Source: JBJENW01 sp051880395
Lineage (GTDB): Bacteria; Bacillota; Clostridia; Lachnospirales; Lachnospiraceae
Assembly: GCA_051880395.1 (NCBI GenBank)
Contig: JBJENW010000223.1
Location: 1-10,873, forward strand
DNA: 10,873 nt
Direction of reading: 5' to 3'
A program made the position numbers and the translations under genes. The notes beneath the pieces were generated by a model. The model was not told the DNA's origin and ran no database searches. It saw nothing but the letters and a program-made list of their open reading frames with translations. Positions 1 to 7,114 of the stretch are shown piece by piece (the first letter of the stretch is position 1; the number at the start of each line of letters is the position of its first letter).

Positions 1-81
1 TCCAAAAAAGTAGTGGGCAGATGAACGTAGTGGTTAGCCCGACAAATAGAAATTTTTTTGCCAAGATGCCTGGCGTGCTGC

Positions 82-124
82 GAAACGTCCGTATAGGAAA
101 TCCCCTCCGGTTGAGATATGTTTC
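82..124 (+). repeat. One arm (P block) of the dispersed foldback repeat family
   Basis: This 43-bp block closely matches 6844-6883 on the same strand and the reverse complement of 6036-6077. It reads GAAACG, then a segment GTCCGTATAGGAAATCCCC, then GGTTGAGATATGTTTC. In the two complete copies the first and last parts are stem and the middle is an internal-loop strand. No complementary partner arm is visible in bases 1-81, so the rest of this copy is either upstream of the window or lost. It sits about 30 bases upstream of the candidate promoter of the glucanase gene. Confidence 0.75.
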
Positions 125-152
125 GTTTGTGCCAGAAAGTTGTGGTAGATTC

Positions 153-181
153 TTGTTTTTTTGGGAGTGGTTCGGTATACT
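153..181 (+). promoter_or_regulatory. Candidate sigma-A promoter of the glucanase gene, with a GTATAC repeat
   Basis: TTGTTT (153-158) and TATACT (176-181) are separated by 17 bases, about 70 bases upstream of the glucanase start. The -10 box overlaps GGTATAC (174-180), which recurs at 185-191. GTATAC is itself a palindrome, so two identical half-sites flank a 5-base spacer across the -10 and presumed start site, where a repressor could bind. The -35 box is weak (TTG conserved only). The boxes are seen; their function is inferred. Confidence 0.4.
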
Positions 182-252
182 GGTGGTATACATAATGAAT
201 CGCTATGTGGTTTTAATGGTAGGAAAAAAGAATCGTAGATAAAGGAGAAGAG

Positions 253-3200
253 ATGAAAAGAAAAACGCACAGGATAAAATCAATTTTTATGGCTGCCGTT
301 TTTGCCGTAACAACGTGTTTTGGCGGTCCCGTTACGCAGACGTATGCGAAGACACAGACGGAAACGGTTGCTTTGGGAAAGGGGAGTTATGCATCGAAGG
401 TAAAGGGGACTTATGGGGATAAAACACCGAACGCTTCGTTGCTGGAGAAACTGCCGTATGTGGGTTCTACGTACCGGCATACGACAGAAACAAATGATGG
501 ACCGTTGCAGACATCGGACTGGGCAACGTCGTTTGCGTGGGATTTTGATGGGAAGGAACCGTATTCGCATTCGGTTTATGCGATTCCGCTTGCTTATAAG
601 GCAAGTGCCGAGGGTATGCTTGTGACGATGCCTTCGACGGTTGTAGATAATGTGAACAATTCTTACAATATGACGATGCCGGAAAATGGGACGTTGACGG
701 ATTTTCTGATTCAGCCGGCGTTTCAGAGTGCGGATGCAAAAGTGGACAAAACGACGGACTGGTCTTACGATATCGTGATGGAAGATCAGACGGATGCGTC
801 GTGTTTTATGAAAACAACGATGGTGCAGGGGAGCCCGTTTGCCTATGTACAGCTGGAAAAGTCTGATCGGATTTCACTGGTAAGAAAACGGGAAGGACTG
901 CCGTCTGCTCTGGCCGGTTTTAATGGAGCATCTCCGGAAACTTCTACGATGCTGGTCTTTCGCGTGTTTGACAATCAGGATGATACGAAAGGGTATGAAA
1001 ATTTTGACTATTATGCCTTATATGTACCAGAGGGGACAAAGCTTCGGATTCAGAAGAACGGAGAAAATATAAAAGACATAGAAATGGTCTTTCCAGAAGG
1101 GCACGCGTATTGTTCGTTTGCGGCACTGACATCGACAAAAGGCGTGGATGACAAGGCGGGCAATGACGTTGCAGCGCAGTATTTTCCATATGCCTACAAT
1201 TTTATCACAGATACAAGAGCTGATTTTTCGTATGATGAGAAAACGCAGACGGTCACCACGGAGTATCGGTATTCCTTTGAGAAAAAAGCAGAGGCGCAGG
1301 CGGACGGTACGATCATGGGAATTTTGCCGCATCAGTATAAAAACATGAAAGGGGCAAAATTTTTACCGAATACCTACCGCACCATTCGCGGAACAATGAA
1401 GATGATGATCGGGGATTCGTATCAGACACAGTTAAAATACAGTGGTATTCTGCCAAATATGCCGACAGTGGAAAGGGAAGATCAAAAACAGTTGCAGACA
1501 TATGTGAACGAATATATGGAAACGCATAAAGAGGACCTTCTCGGGATTGAGAATGGGGACGGCGATACCTATTGGACGGGAAAAGCGCTGAACCGGGTGC
1601 AAAATGTACTGGCGGCTGCGGAAACGGTCGGGGATACGAAGGCGGCAAAACAGCTATACCAGTCATTAAAGGACACACTGGAAGACTGGTTTACGACAGA
1701 GGATACGGAGGAGAAAAATTATTTTTACTACGATAAAGGAATTGGCAGCCTGTTTGGTTTTCCGCAGAGTTATAACTCCGTGGATCAGATGAACGATCAT
1801 CATTTCCATTATGGATATTATATTTATGCGGCGGCACAGGTGGCGTTGCGCGATCCGGACTGGGCGTCGGACTCGAACTATGGTGCCATGGTAAAAGAAT
1901 TAATTGGAGACATTGCCTGTGCGGACCGGGAAAGTACCCGTTACCCGTATCTGAGAAATTTTTCCCCCTATGAAGGCCATTCCTGGGCGAGCGGACATCA
2001 GGCGTTTGCGGACGGAAATAATCAGGAGTCAAGTTCGGAGGCACTGAACGCCTGGGCAGGCATCCTTCTGTTTGGTGAGGCGACGGGAAATCATAAACTG
2101 CGGGATCTTGGCATTTATCTGTATACGACAGAAATTTCCGCTGTTGAAAATTATTGGTTTGATGTTGATGCGGATGTCTTAGATGACCGATACCGATACA
2201 ACGTGGATACACTCGATGATCTGGACCGGGCGAATACGCCTGTGGTGCGAAACCAGGCGTCGATGGTATGGGGAGGAAAATATGTATACGGAACCTGGTG
2301 GACAGCGGAACCGTTGCAGGTGCAGGGCATCAATCTGCTACCGATGAATCCGGCATCGTTTTATCTGGCGAAAAATGCGGACTATATCAAAGAAAATCTG
2401 CGAATTGCGCTGGAACGGGAAAAATCATATACCGGAACCGATAAACTGGCCGATTCCAAACAGCGCTGGAATGACATCTGGAGTGAATATCTGGCATTGG
2501 CAGATCCCGGGGAGGCGCTGTCATATTGGGATCGCACAGCAACAGAGGAAAGTGGAGAATCTCGGGCACATACCTTTCACTATATCAAAGGCTTGCAGGC
2601 GTTTGGCACACCCGATTCTTCGGTTTCGTCCGATGCGGGGATGAGCAGTGTTTTTGTGAAAAACGGGGAAAAAACGTATGTGGTATACAATCCGAGTGTC
2701 TTGGAGAAAAAAGTGACATTCAGCGATGGATGCTCGTTTGTGGCGGGTGCAAAATCATGGACCATTTGGAATGCGTCTGGAATGCAGGAAATCTCTGCGC
2801 CGAATTATGCAGAAAACGCTCCGGTGACAGAGCCGTCTGTTTCAACGGGCACGGACGAGGATATGACGCCAAGTAAGGAACCGAGTGTTTCACAACCGAC
2901 ACAGGCAGCATCAACGGATACAAAACCGACTGGCGGTACAACGCCGAGTTGGGAACCAGGTGCGTCCCATCCGGCGGAAACAGTTATACCAGAAACCAGA
3001 ATCGTCAGTAAGGATGGAAGAACGGTTTCCTGCAACGGAAAGCAGTTGTGTTTTACAGTATCGAAAGAAGAAAATGTTTCCGAGGCGTTGGTGTATTATA
3101 AGCTCTGTGACAGCAGACAGGAGGCGGAAACACTTGCGAGTGTAGCAGGCATTCCGGGGTATCGTCTTTCAAAAACAGAGGATGGAACTTGGGAATATAA

Positions 3201-4416
3201 AGCAGATGTCGGGACTACAAATGCCGTATATGTGGCGGTCTGTTTTACGACCATTACAGATGGGAAAGGAACAGACACCTGGCTGACATTGCCGATACCG
3301 AAAACAGAAGAACTACCGGGGGATACAGAGCACGTACCAAGTGAAAAACCAGCGGAAATACCGAGCCTGAAACCGACGACGTCTAGCAGCACACCGACCA
3401 TATCGGTCAGTGAGCCGGAAAGTGTAAGTAGTAAGCCGGCAGAATCGAGCAGTATACCAAATATATCGGACAGTAAGCCGACAGTTTCGGGTATTGTTAG
3501 TAAACCAACAGAATCAAGTAGTAGACCGACAGCCGCGGGCAGCAGTAGTAAACCAACAGCATCGAGTAGTAGGCCAACCACATCAGGCAGTGAACCGACA
3601 GTCTCAAATAGTAAGCCGGCAGAAACGAGCAGTAAGCCGACAACACCTGGCCAGGAATCTAGTTATGTATCGGAAGAATCCGGAAGTAAAACAAGCGGCA
3701 GTATCCCAACAAGACCGGAGAGCTTTTCTGGAACAGAGGCAGCGACAACATCGAGACCGGACAGCGCATCAGAAGTAGAAATTGAATCTTCGTCTGTGCC
3801 ATCAAATGTGCCAAGTACATCGAGTACCGCTCCGTCAAAAGATACAGGCACACCAAGTACAAATACACAGAAGAAACAAATAAAAAAGATACAGGTGTCT
3901 CCAAATACAATCACGCTGACACGAAACCAGAAAAAACGGATTCAGCCAAAGATTTCCCCAAAAGATTCTGCAAATCCAAACATAACCGTTACGATCGCAG
4001 ACAAAAAAGTGGCATCTCTCACAGAAGTAAAACAAAAGTCAGCGGTGATAAAGGCAAAAAATCCGGGTATTACAATACTAACCATAAAATCCGTCGAAAA
4101 TCCAAAAGTGAAAACAACGGTAAAAATCATCGTCCGGCCGGAAAAAATAACCGGGGTAAAAGCAAAAAAAGTGAAAAAGACGAGTGTGCAGCTGTATTGG
4201 AATAAGCAGACCGGTGTGACAGGGTATGTGGTATATGAATATCAGCCAAAGAACTGTACCTACCGAAAGCTGAAAACCACAACGAACCATACAGTAACCA
4301 TAAAAAAACGAAAATCGAAAACAACATACAGGTTTAAAGTACGGGCATACAAAAAAACAGGGAAAACCATAGTTTATGGTGCGTTTTCGAATGTTCAAAA
4401 GATAAAAACACAGTAA
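253..4416 (+). CDS. Secreted multidomain endo-beta-1,3-glucanase, GH81 family
   Basis: This 1387-residue protein starts at the ATG preceded by AAAGGAG (241-247, 5-base spacing). Residues 1-32 form a Sec signal peptide (basic MKRKTHR, hydrophobic core, probable cut after TYA-32), so the enzyme is exported. Residues from about 50 to 850 are the GH81 catalytic region. The signature NDHHFHYGY (514-522) carries the expected acid D515, and GNNQESSSEA (588-597) carries E592 and E596; this D-to-E spacing of 77 fits the family. GH81 enzymes hydrolyse internal beta-1,3-glucan bonds (laminarin, curdlan, callose, yeast wall). Then follow a short Pro/Thr linker (about 857-910), an unrecognised beta-rich domain (about 915-1015), a ~190-residue Ser/Pro/Thr linker with SSKPT/SSSRPT repeats (about 1017-1206), a Big2-like Ig domain (about 1207-1295) and an FN3-like domain (1296-1387). 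There is no LPXTG, dockerin or SLH motif; the lysine-rich tail may hold it to the wall electrostatically (inference). Confidence 0.88.
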   Translation: MKRKTHRIKSIFMAAVFAVTTCFGGPVTQTYAKTQTETVALGKGSYASKVKGTYGDKTPNASLLEKLPYVGSTYRHTTETNDGPLQTSDWATSFAWDFDGKEPYSHSVYAIPLAYKASAEGMLVTMPSTVVDNVNNSYNMTMPENGTLTDFLIQPAFQSADAKVDKTTDWSYDIVMEDQTDASCFMKTTMVQGSPFAYVQLEKSDRISLVRKREGLPSALAGFNGASPETSTMLVFRVFDNQDDTKGYENFDYYALYVPEGTKLRIQKNGENIKDIEMVFPEGHAYCSFAALTSTKGVDDKAGNDVAAQYFPYAYNFITDTRADFSYDEKTQTVTTEYRYSFEKKAEAQADGTIMGILPHQYKNMKGAKFLPNTYRTIRGTMKMMIGDSYQTQLKYSGILPNMPTVEREDQKQLQTYVNEYMETHKEDLLGIENGDGDTYWTGKALNRVQNVLAAAETVGDTKAAKQLYQSLKDTLEDWFTTEDTEEKNYFYYDKGIGSLFGFPQSYNSVDQMNDHHFHYGYYIYAAAQVALRDPDWASDSNYGAMVKELIGDIACADRESTRYPYLRNFSPYEGHSWASGHQAFADGNNQESSSEALNAWAGILLFGEATGNHKLRDLGIYLYTTEISAVENYWFDVDADVLDDRYRYNVDTLDDLDRANTPVVRNQASMVWGGKYVYGTWWTAEPLQVQGINLLPMNPASFYLAKNADYIKENLRIALEREKSYTGTDKLADSKQRWNDIWSEYLALADPGEALSYWDRTATEESGESRAHTFHYIKGLQAFGTPDSSVSSDAGMSSVFVKNGEKTYVVYNPSVLEKKVTFSDGCSFVAGAKSWTIWNASGMQEISAPNYAENAPVTEPSVSTGTDEDMTPSKEPSVSQPTQAASTDTKPTGGTTPSWEPGASHPAETVIPETRIVSKDGRTVSCNGKQLCFTVSKEENVSEALVYYKLCDSRQEAETLASVAGIPGYRLSKTEDGTWEYKADVGTTNAVYVAVCFTTITDGKGTDTWLTLPIPKTEELPGDTEHVPSEKPAEIPSLKPTTSSSTPTISVSEPESVSSKPAESSSIPNISDSKPTVSGIVSKPTESSSRPTAAGSSSKPTASSSRPTTSGSEPTVSNSKPAETSSKPTTPGQESSYVSEESGSKTSGSIPTRPESFSGTEAATTSRPDSASEVEIESSSVPSNVPSTSSTAPSKDTGTPSTNTQKKQIKKIQVSPNTITLTRNQKKRIQPKISPKDSANPNITVTIADKKVASLTEVKQKSAVIKAKNPGITILTIKSVENPKVKTTVKIIVRPEKITGVKAKKVKKTSVQLYWNKQTGVTGYVVYEYQPKNCTYRKLKTTTNHTVTIKKRKSKTTYRFKVRAYKKTGKTIVYGAFSNVQKIKTQ
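3403..3660 (+). repeat. Degenerate coding repeat in the glucanase linker
   Basis: Within the second linker of the glucanase, blocks such as SSKPTESSSRPTAAG and SSKPTASSSRPTTSG recur in tandem, encoded by variations on AGTAGTAAACCAACAG. The copies differ at many synonymous positions, so this is not a freshly expanded array. It gives a flexible, possibly glycosylatable spacer between the catalytic module and the C-terminal Ig/FN3 domains. Length variation between strains would be expected. Confidence 0.6.
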
Positions 4417-4512
4417 TCGTGTGTGAGGACAGCATTGATATGTAAATTTGTTTCTGCCAGGCAAAAAACGGATGATGGCACAAGGATTCGAATGATAGAG
4501 AAGGAGAAAAGA

Positions 4513-5532
4513 ATGGACTGGACAACAATTTTATCACAGGAAGCATACAATTTTATAAAAACGGATGAACATTTGGGAAAACATGTGATTCTTCTCGGTC
4601 TTTCTGGAAGTTACTCGTATGGTACAAATATTGAGACGAGTGATATCGATGTAAGAGGAATCACATTGAATCGAAAATCAGATCTGATCGGTCTTACAAA
4701 ATATGAGCAATATACTGATGATCGGACAGATACTGTGATCTATACATTTAACAAGATGGTCACGCTGCTGTTAAACTGTAATCCAAATACGATCGAACTG
4801 TTGGGATTAAAGCCGACACATTATCTGTATCTGAATGAAATTGGGAAGCAGTTATTGGATCATCGAAAACTGTTTCTCTCAAAAAGAGCGATTCATTCTT
4901 TCGGTGGATATGCGGATGCACAGCTGCGGAGATTGCAGAATGCGCTTGCCAGAGATTCCTATCCGCAGCAGGAACGAGAGCAGCATATTTTCAATTCAGT
5001 GAAAAATGCGATGCATGATTTTAACAGACAATATCAAAATTATCGGGATGGAAGTTTGGAATTATTCATAGACAAAGCAGAAAATCCGGACTTCGAAACA
5101 GAAATTTTTGTCAATGCCAATCTGAAACACTATCCGCTCAGAGATTATGCGGGCATGTGGAATACTATGACAAATGTTATTCGTGATTATAATAAGATTG
5201 GAAAGAGAAATAAGAAAAAGGACGATCTGCATCTGAATAAGCATGCGATGCATTTGATCCGGTTGTTTTTGATGGCGATCGATATTTTGGAAAAAGGCGA
5301 GATCATCACATATCGAGAAAAAGAACAGCAGCTCTTGATGGACATCCGCATGGGTAAATTTCAAAAAGAAGACAAAACGTTTGATGATTCCTTTTATGAT
5401 CTGCTTTCTGAATTGGAAAAGAAGTTACAGTATGCAGCCGAACATACCGAACTTCCGGATGAGCCGGATATGGAACAGGTGCAGGAGTTCGTTATGTCCG
5501 TAAATGAAAAGGTGGTGACGGGGGAATTCTGA
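4513..5532 (+). CDS. DNA polymerase beta-like nucleotidyltransferase (YcgL/RlaP family)
   Basis: This is a 339-residue protein starting at the ATG at 4513, preceded by AAGGAG (4501-4506, 6-base spacing). The frame is open back to a GTG at 4423, but nothing resembling a ribosome site precedes that codon, so the shorter form is chosen. The N-terminus carries the nucleotidyltransferase signature: LGLSGSYSYGTN (28-39) with G32-S33, then SDIDVRG (43-49) with metal-binding D44 and D46. The rest is helical and charged, as in PF10127 proteins such as B. subtilis YcgL and the RlaP group. RlaP-type members are associated with RNA repair operons, but no RNA ligase or other repair gene is present here, so the substrate is unknown. 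It lies 96 bases after the glucanase with no clear terminator between, so co-transcription is possible though functionally unexplained. Confidence 0.8.
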   Translation: MDWTTILSQEAYNFIKTDEHLGKHVILLGLSGSYSYGTNIETSDIDVRGITLNRKSDLIGLTKYEQYTDDRTDTVIYTFNKMVTLLLNCNPNTIELLGLKPTHYLYLNEIGKQLLDHRKLFLSKRAIHSFGGYADAQLRRLQNALARDSYPQQEREQHIFNSVKNAMHDFNRQYQNYRDGSLELFIDKAENPDFETEIFVNANLKHYPLRDYAGMWNTMTNVIRDYNKIGKRNKKKDDLHLNKHAMHLIRLFLMAIDILEKGEIITYREKEQQLLMDIRMGKFQKEDKTFDDSFYDLLSELEKKLQYAAEHTELPDEPDMEQVQEFVMSVNEKVVTGEF

Positions 5533-5546
5533 ATGATTCCTCCGTC
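5517..5546. terminator. Hairpin between convergent genes, possible bidirectional terminator
   Basis: GACGGGGGAAT (5517-5527) and ATTCCTCCGTC (5536-5546) form an 11-bp stem with one G-T pair and an 8-base loop. It overlaps the stop codon of the nucleotidyltransferase and lies 17 bases beyond the end of the convergent minus-strand gene. Neither strand has a strong T run after the stem, so as an intrinsic terminator it is weak. Confidence 0.4.
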
Positions 5547-5563
5547 AGTATAATTCAGTCGAA

Positions 5564-5848
5564 TCAATTTTCCCATCGATGATGCAGTGCAGTATAATTT
5601 CCACGTTCATCAATGCCGCCGATTTTTAAGTTTATTTCATACCGTTTTTTCTCTTTGTCTGCCCACATTTTAACTTTTTCTTTTTCTTCTTCTGTCATAG
5701 GACGCCAGTTTTGACGATCGTGAATCTGCTGACGCCGACAGAATCTTTGATGTTCGTATCGTAGAGAATCCTGTTCTTCTTCCGGCAGTTCACGATACGT
5801 TTGGTAGGTCATATTCTTTTGTTCTCTAAGCCATTGTTTTAATTTCAT
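5564..5848 (-). CDS. Small charged conserved-type hypothetical protein
   Basis: This 94-residue protein begins MKLKQWLREQKN and ends in ALHHRWEN. On the minus strand an AAGGAG box precedes the ATG at 5848 with about 8 bases of spacing, which supports it as a real gene. It is very rich in E, K, R and Q (for example PMTEEEKEKVKMWADKEKKR), predicted largely helical, with no signal peptide, membrane segment or catalytic motif that I recognise. It is convergent with the nucleotidyltransferase, 31 bases from its stop, and its 5' side faces the foldback-repeat region. Function unknown. Confidence 0.7.
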   Translation of the reverse strand: MKLKQWLREQKNMTYQTYRELPEEEQDSLRYEHQRFCRRQQIHDRQNWRPMTEEEKEKVKMWADKEKKRYEINLKIGGIDERGNYTALHHRWEN

Positions 5849-5943
5849 TTGTGTTCTCCTTTTATCACAGATTTTCGAAATACTGTATTACAATAACACA
5901 AGAGAAATCGTTCTACAATCTTTTTGTCTCTGTTTGCGGAGAG

Positions 5944-6022
5944 ATTTACGCTTTATATGAGCGTAAGTGTGCGGACGGGACTTTGTTGGCCACCCGAAAC
6001 GGTATCGGCCCCACCACTCTTT
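5944..6022 (-). repeat. Left outer inverted repeat of the foldback cluster
   Basis: The reverse complement of this stretch matches 6900-6979 at roughly 90 percent by eye over about 79 bases. Shared segments include GTGGGGCCGATACCGTTTCGG (split as GTGGGGCCGA and TACCGTTTCGG) and CACTTACGCTCATATAAAG. Similarity fades beyond 5944. With its partner it brackets about 880 bp that contain no transposase gene. No target-site duplication could be assigned because the ends are unclear. Confidence 0.8.
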
Positions 6023-6035
6023 GGGGTTGCTTGGG

Positions 6036-6287
6036 GAAACAGATCTCAGCCTGGGGGATTTCCTATACGGACGTTTCCGCCCACGACAGGGCCTTCCACC
6101 GCGCAAAAACACGGCTCCTGCTCCAGTGAGCTAAGTTCTAACTACGACTAAGACACGAAAAACCATCGTGTCTAAGTCTCCGTAAGAACTGGATCTCACT
6201 TCCACCCGCCGAAACGTTTTTGCGCGGTGGAAGGCCCTGTCGTGGGCGGAAACTGTGTATTGGAGACGATAGGCTTAGATCTGTTTC
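6036..6287 (-). repeat. Giant foldback element 1 (minus orientation)
   Basis: This is a nested imperfect palindrome. The outer stem is 6036-6052 with 6271-6287 (16 of 17 paired). An asymmetric internal loop follows (20 bases at 6053-6072 against 17 bases at 6254-6270). Next is a perfect 38-bp inner stem, 6073-6110 with 6216-6253. The ~105-base apex holds a further foldback (AGTGAG 6125 with CTCACT 6195; AGTTCT 6134 with AGAACT 6185; AGACACGA 6151 with TCGTGTCT 6166, loop AAAACCA plus flanking). Orientation is called minus because its conserved loop strands match element 2 when read on that strand. No gene fits the region; short open frames here are by-products of the palindrome. Confidence 0.88.
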
Positions 6288-6456
6288 TGGGGTGGAAAAG
6301 TGTTGCAGACGGAACGTATTTGGGAATTTATAAAAATATTCTGTATGGATCCTTTATCTTCCCATACGATATTTTTCAAAAAAACATGTCGGATCGACTA
6401 TGTTTTAGCTTAGTGAAATATATTTCGGTCAGAACATTATTTTGAATTTTCAAAAA
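6288..6456. repeat. Spacer between foldback elements, itself a run of small hairpins
   Basis: This AT-rich stretch holds no gene. It contains several short foldbacks in a row: AAAAATAT/ATATTTTT plus GTATGG/CCATAC (6332-6376), AAAACAT/ATGTTTT plus GTCG/CGAC around a 3-base loop (6381-6406), the 12-base palindrome GAAATATATTTC (6415-6426), and TTTTGA/TCAAAA (6440-6455). The first bases (to about 6325) resemble a diverged outer flank of element 1. Short AT-rich hairpins can arise by chance, but four in 125 bases is dense. Confidence 0.5.
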
Positions 6457-6922
6457 CGTATCGGCTTCACCATTCTCTTACCCTAGCGAAAAATATCTCA
6501 ACCTTTCGTTTCCAATACACAGTTTCCGGGATTCGGCGGACGCAGCGGACAGGGATGGCCGGGACGGATGTGGCTTTGACAGAAATGCTAGTGAGTTCGG
6601 CAGGGTGGGGTTGCGATGCCTTTGCTGTTTTGCCGTTCGGCGTACTGGCTGTGCGTAGGTGTATGCAGGAGAAAGAGTCCGGTTCTGAGTCTTTCTCCTG
6701 CATACACCTACGTGCAGACTGTACGACATTCGGAAAACAGCAAAAATAAAGCTTCGTAACCCCACCCTGCCGAAACTCGACTTCATTTCTGTCAAGCCAC
6801 ATCCGTCCCGGCCATCCCTGTCCGCTGCGTCCGCCGAATCCCGGAAACGTCCGTCCAGAAATCCCCCGGTTGAGATATTTTTCACGTCCCGCCGTTTTCA
6901 AAGAGTAGTGGGGCCGATACCG
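6457..6922 (+). repeat. Giant foldback element 2 (plus orientation)
   Basis: This is a ~465-base nested palindrome. The imperfect outermost stem is 6457-6479 with 6900-6922. A perfect 16-bp stem is 6488-6503 with 6868-6883. An asymmetric internal loop follows (6504-6521 against 6849-6867). The long arm 6522-6587 with 6784-6848 has 65 pairs and one bulged T (6575), 53 of them uninterrupted. Further blocks are 6596-6612 with 6758-6774 (17 bp), 6621-6631 with 6734-6744 (11 bp), and a perfect 23-bp apical stem 6654-6676 with 6690-6712 closing a 13-base loop. The inner arms are much more GC-rich than neighbouring genes. The apical sequence is unrelated to that of element 1, whereas the conserved loop strands are shared. 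Confidence 0.92.
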
Positions 6923-6979
6923 TTTCGGGTGACCAATAAAGTAGTAGTCGCAACACTTACGCTCATATAAAGTGTAAAT
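6900..6979 (+). repeat. Right outer inverted repeat of the foldback cluster
   Basis: This is the partner of 5944-6022 in inverted orientation, about 79 bases at roughly 90 percent identity by eye, including CACTTACGCTCATATAAAG at its outer end. Its inner bases double as the outermost stem of foldback element 2. It ends about 135 bases before the hsdM start. Confidence 0.8.
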
Positions 6980-7024
6980 ATGCAGGAAAGTAGGAAAAGC
7001 TTGCGTCTACTATAAGGATGCGAC

Positions 7025-7053
7025 TTGCAAATGTGTATAGAAAGGCTTAAAAT
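7025..7053 (+). promoter_or_regulatory. Candidate sigma-A promoter for hsdM
   Basis: TTGCAA (7025-7030) and TAAAAT (7048-7053) are 17 bases apart, about 60 bases before the hsdM start. A second TATAAT-like box (7084-7089) lacks a matching -35. The promoter lies just outside the right inverted repeat, so hsdM expression need not depend on readthrough of the foldback cluster. This rests on box similarity only. Confidence 0.35.
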
Positions 7054-7114
7054 TAAGAAAAAAAGAAAAAGCCGGATGGCAGCTATAATAAAATGAAAAA
7101 GGAGAAACATAAAG

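Noticed and set aside
1..46. Resemblance of bases 5-46 to the outer flank of foldback element 2 (6903-6940)
   Set aside because: Only AGTAGTGGG and scattered bases match; this is too weak to call another repeat copy.
4423..4512. Upstream GTG start for the nucleotidyltransferase
   Set aside because: No ribosome site precedes it, and an AAGGAG box with ideal spacing precedes the ATG at 4513, where family similarity begins.
4417..4512. Terminator after the glucanase gene
   Set aside because: The only foldback (TGCCA/TGGCA) is 5 bp with a long loop and no T run.
5851..6445. Plus-strand open frames of 72-92 codons around foldback element 1
   Set aside because: They run through stem sequence shared with other repeat copies, have no ribosome site, and their peptides (for example RNGIGPTTL) simply translate the repeat.
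6467..6901. Minus-strand open frame of 144 codons (and another of 135 codons, 6478-6885) across foldback element 2
   Set aside because: The frames follow from a GC-rich near-perfect palindrome, lack ribosome sites and encode low-complexity Arg/Ser/Pro/Gly-rich peptides with mirrored composition. No domain is visible.
6036..6922. Retron msr-msd or CRISPR array
   Set aside because: No reverse transcriptase or cas gene is nearby, there are no regular spacers, and the stems are far longer than msd stems.
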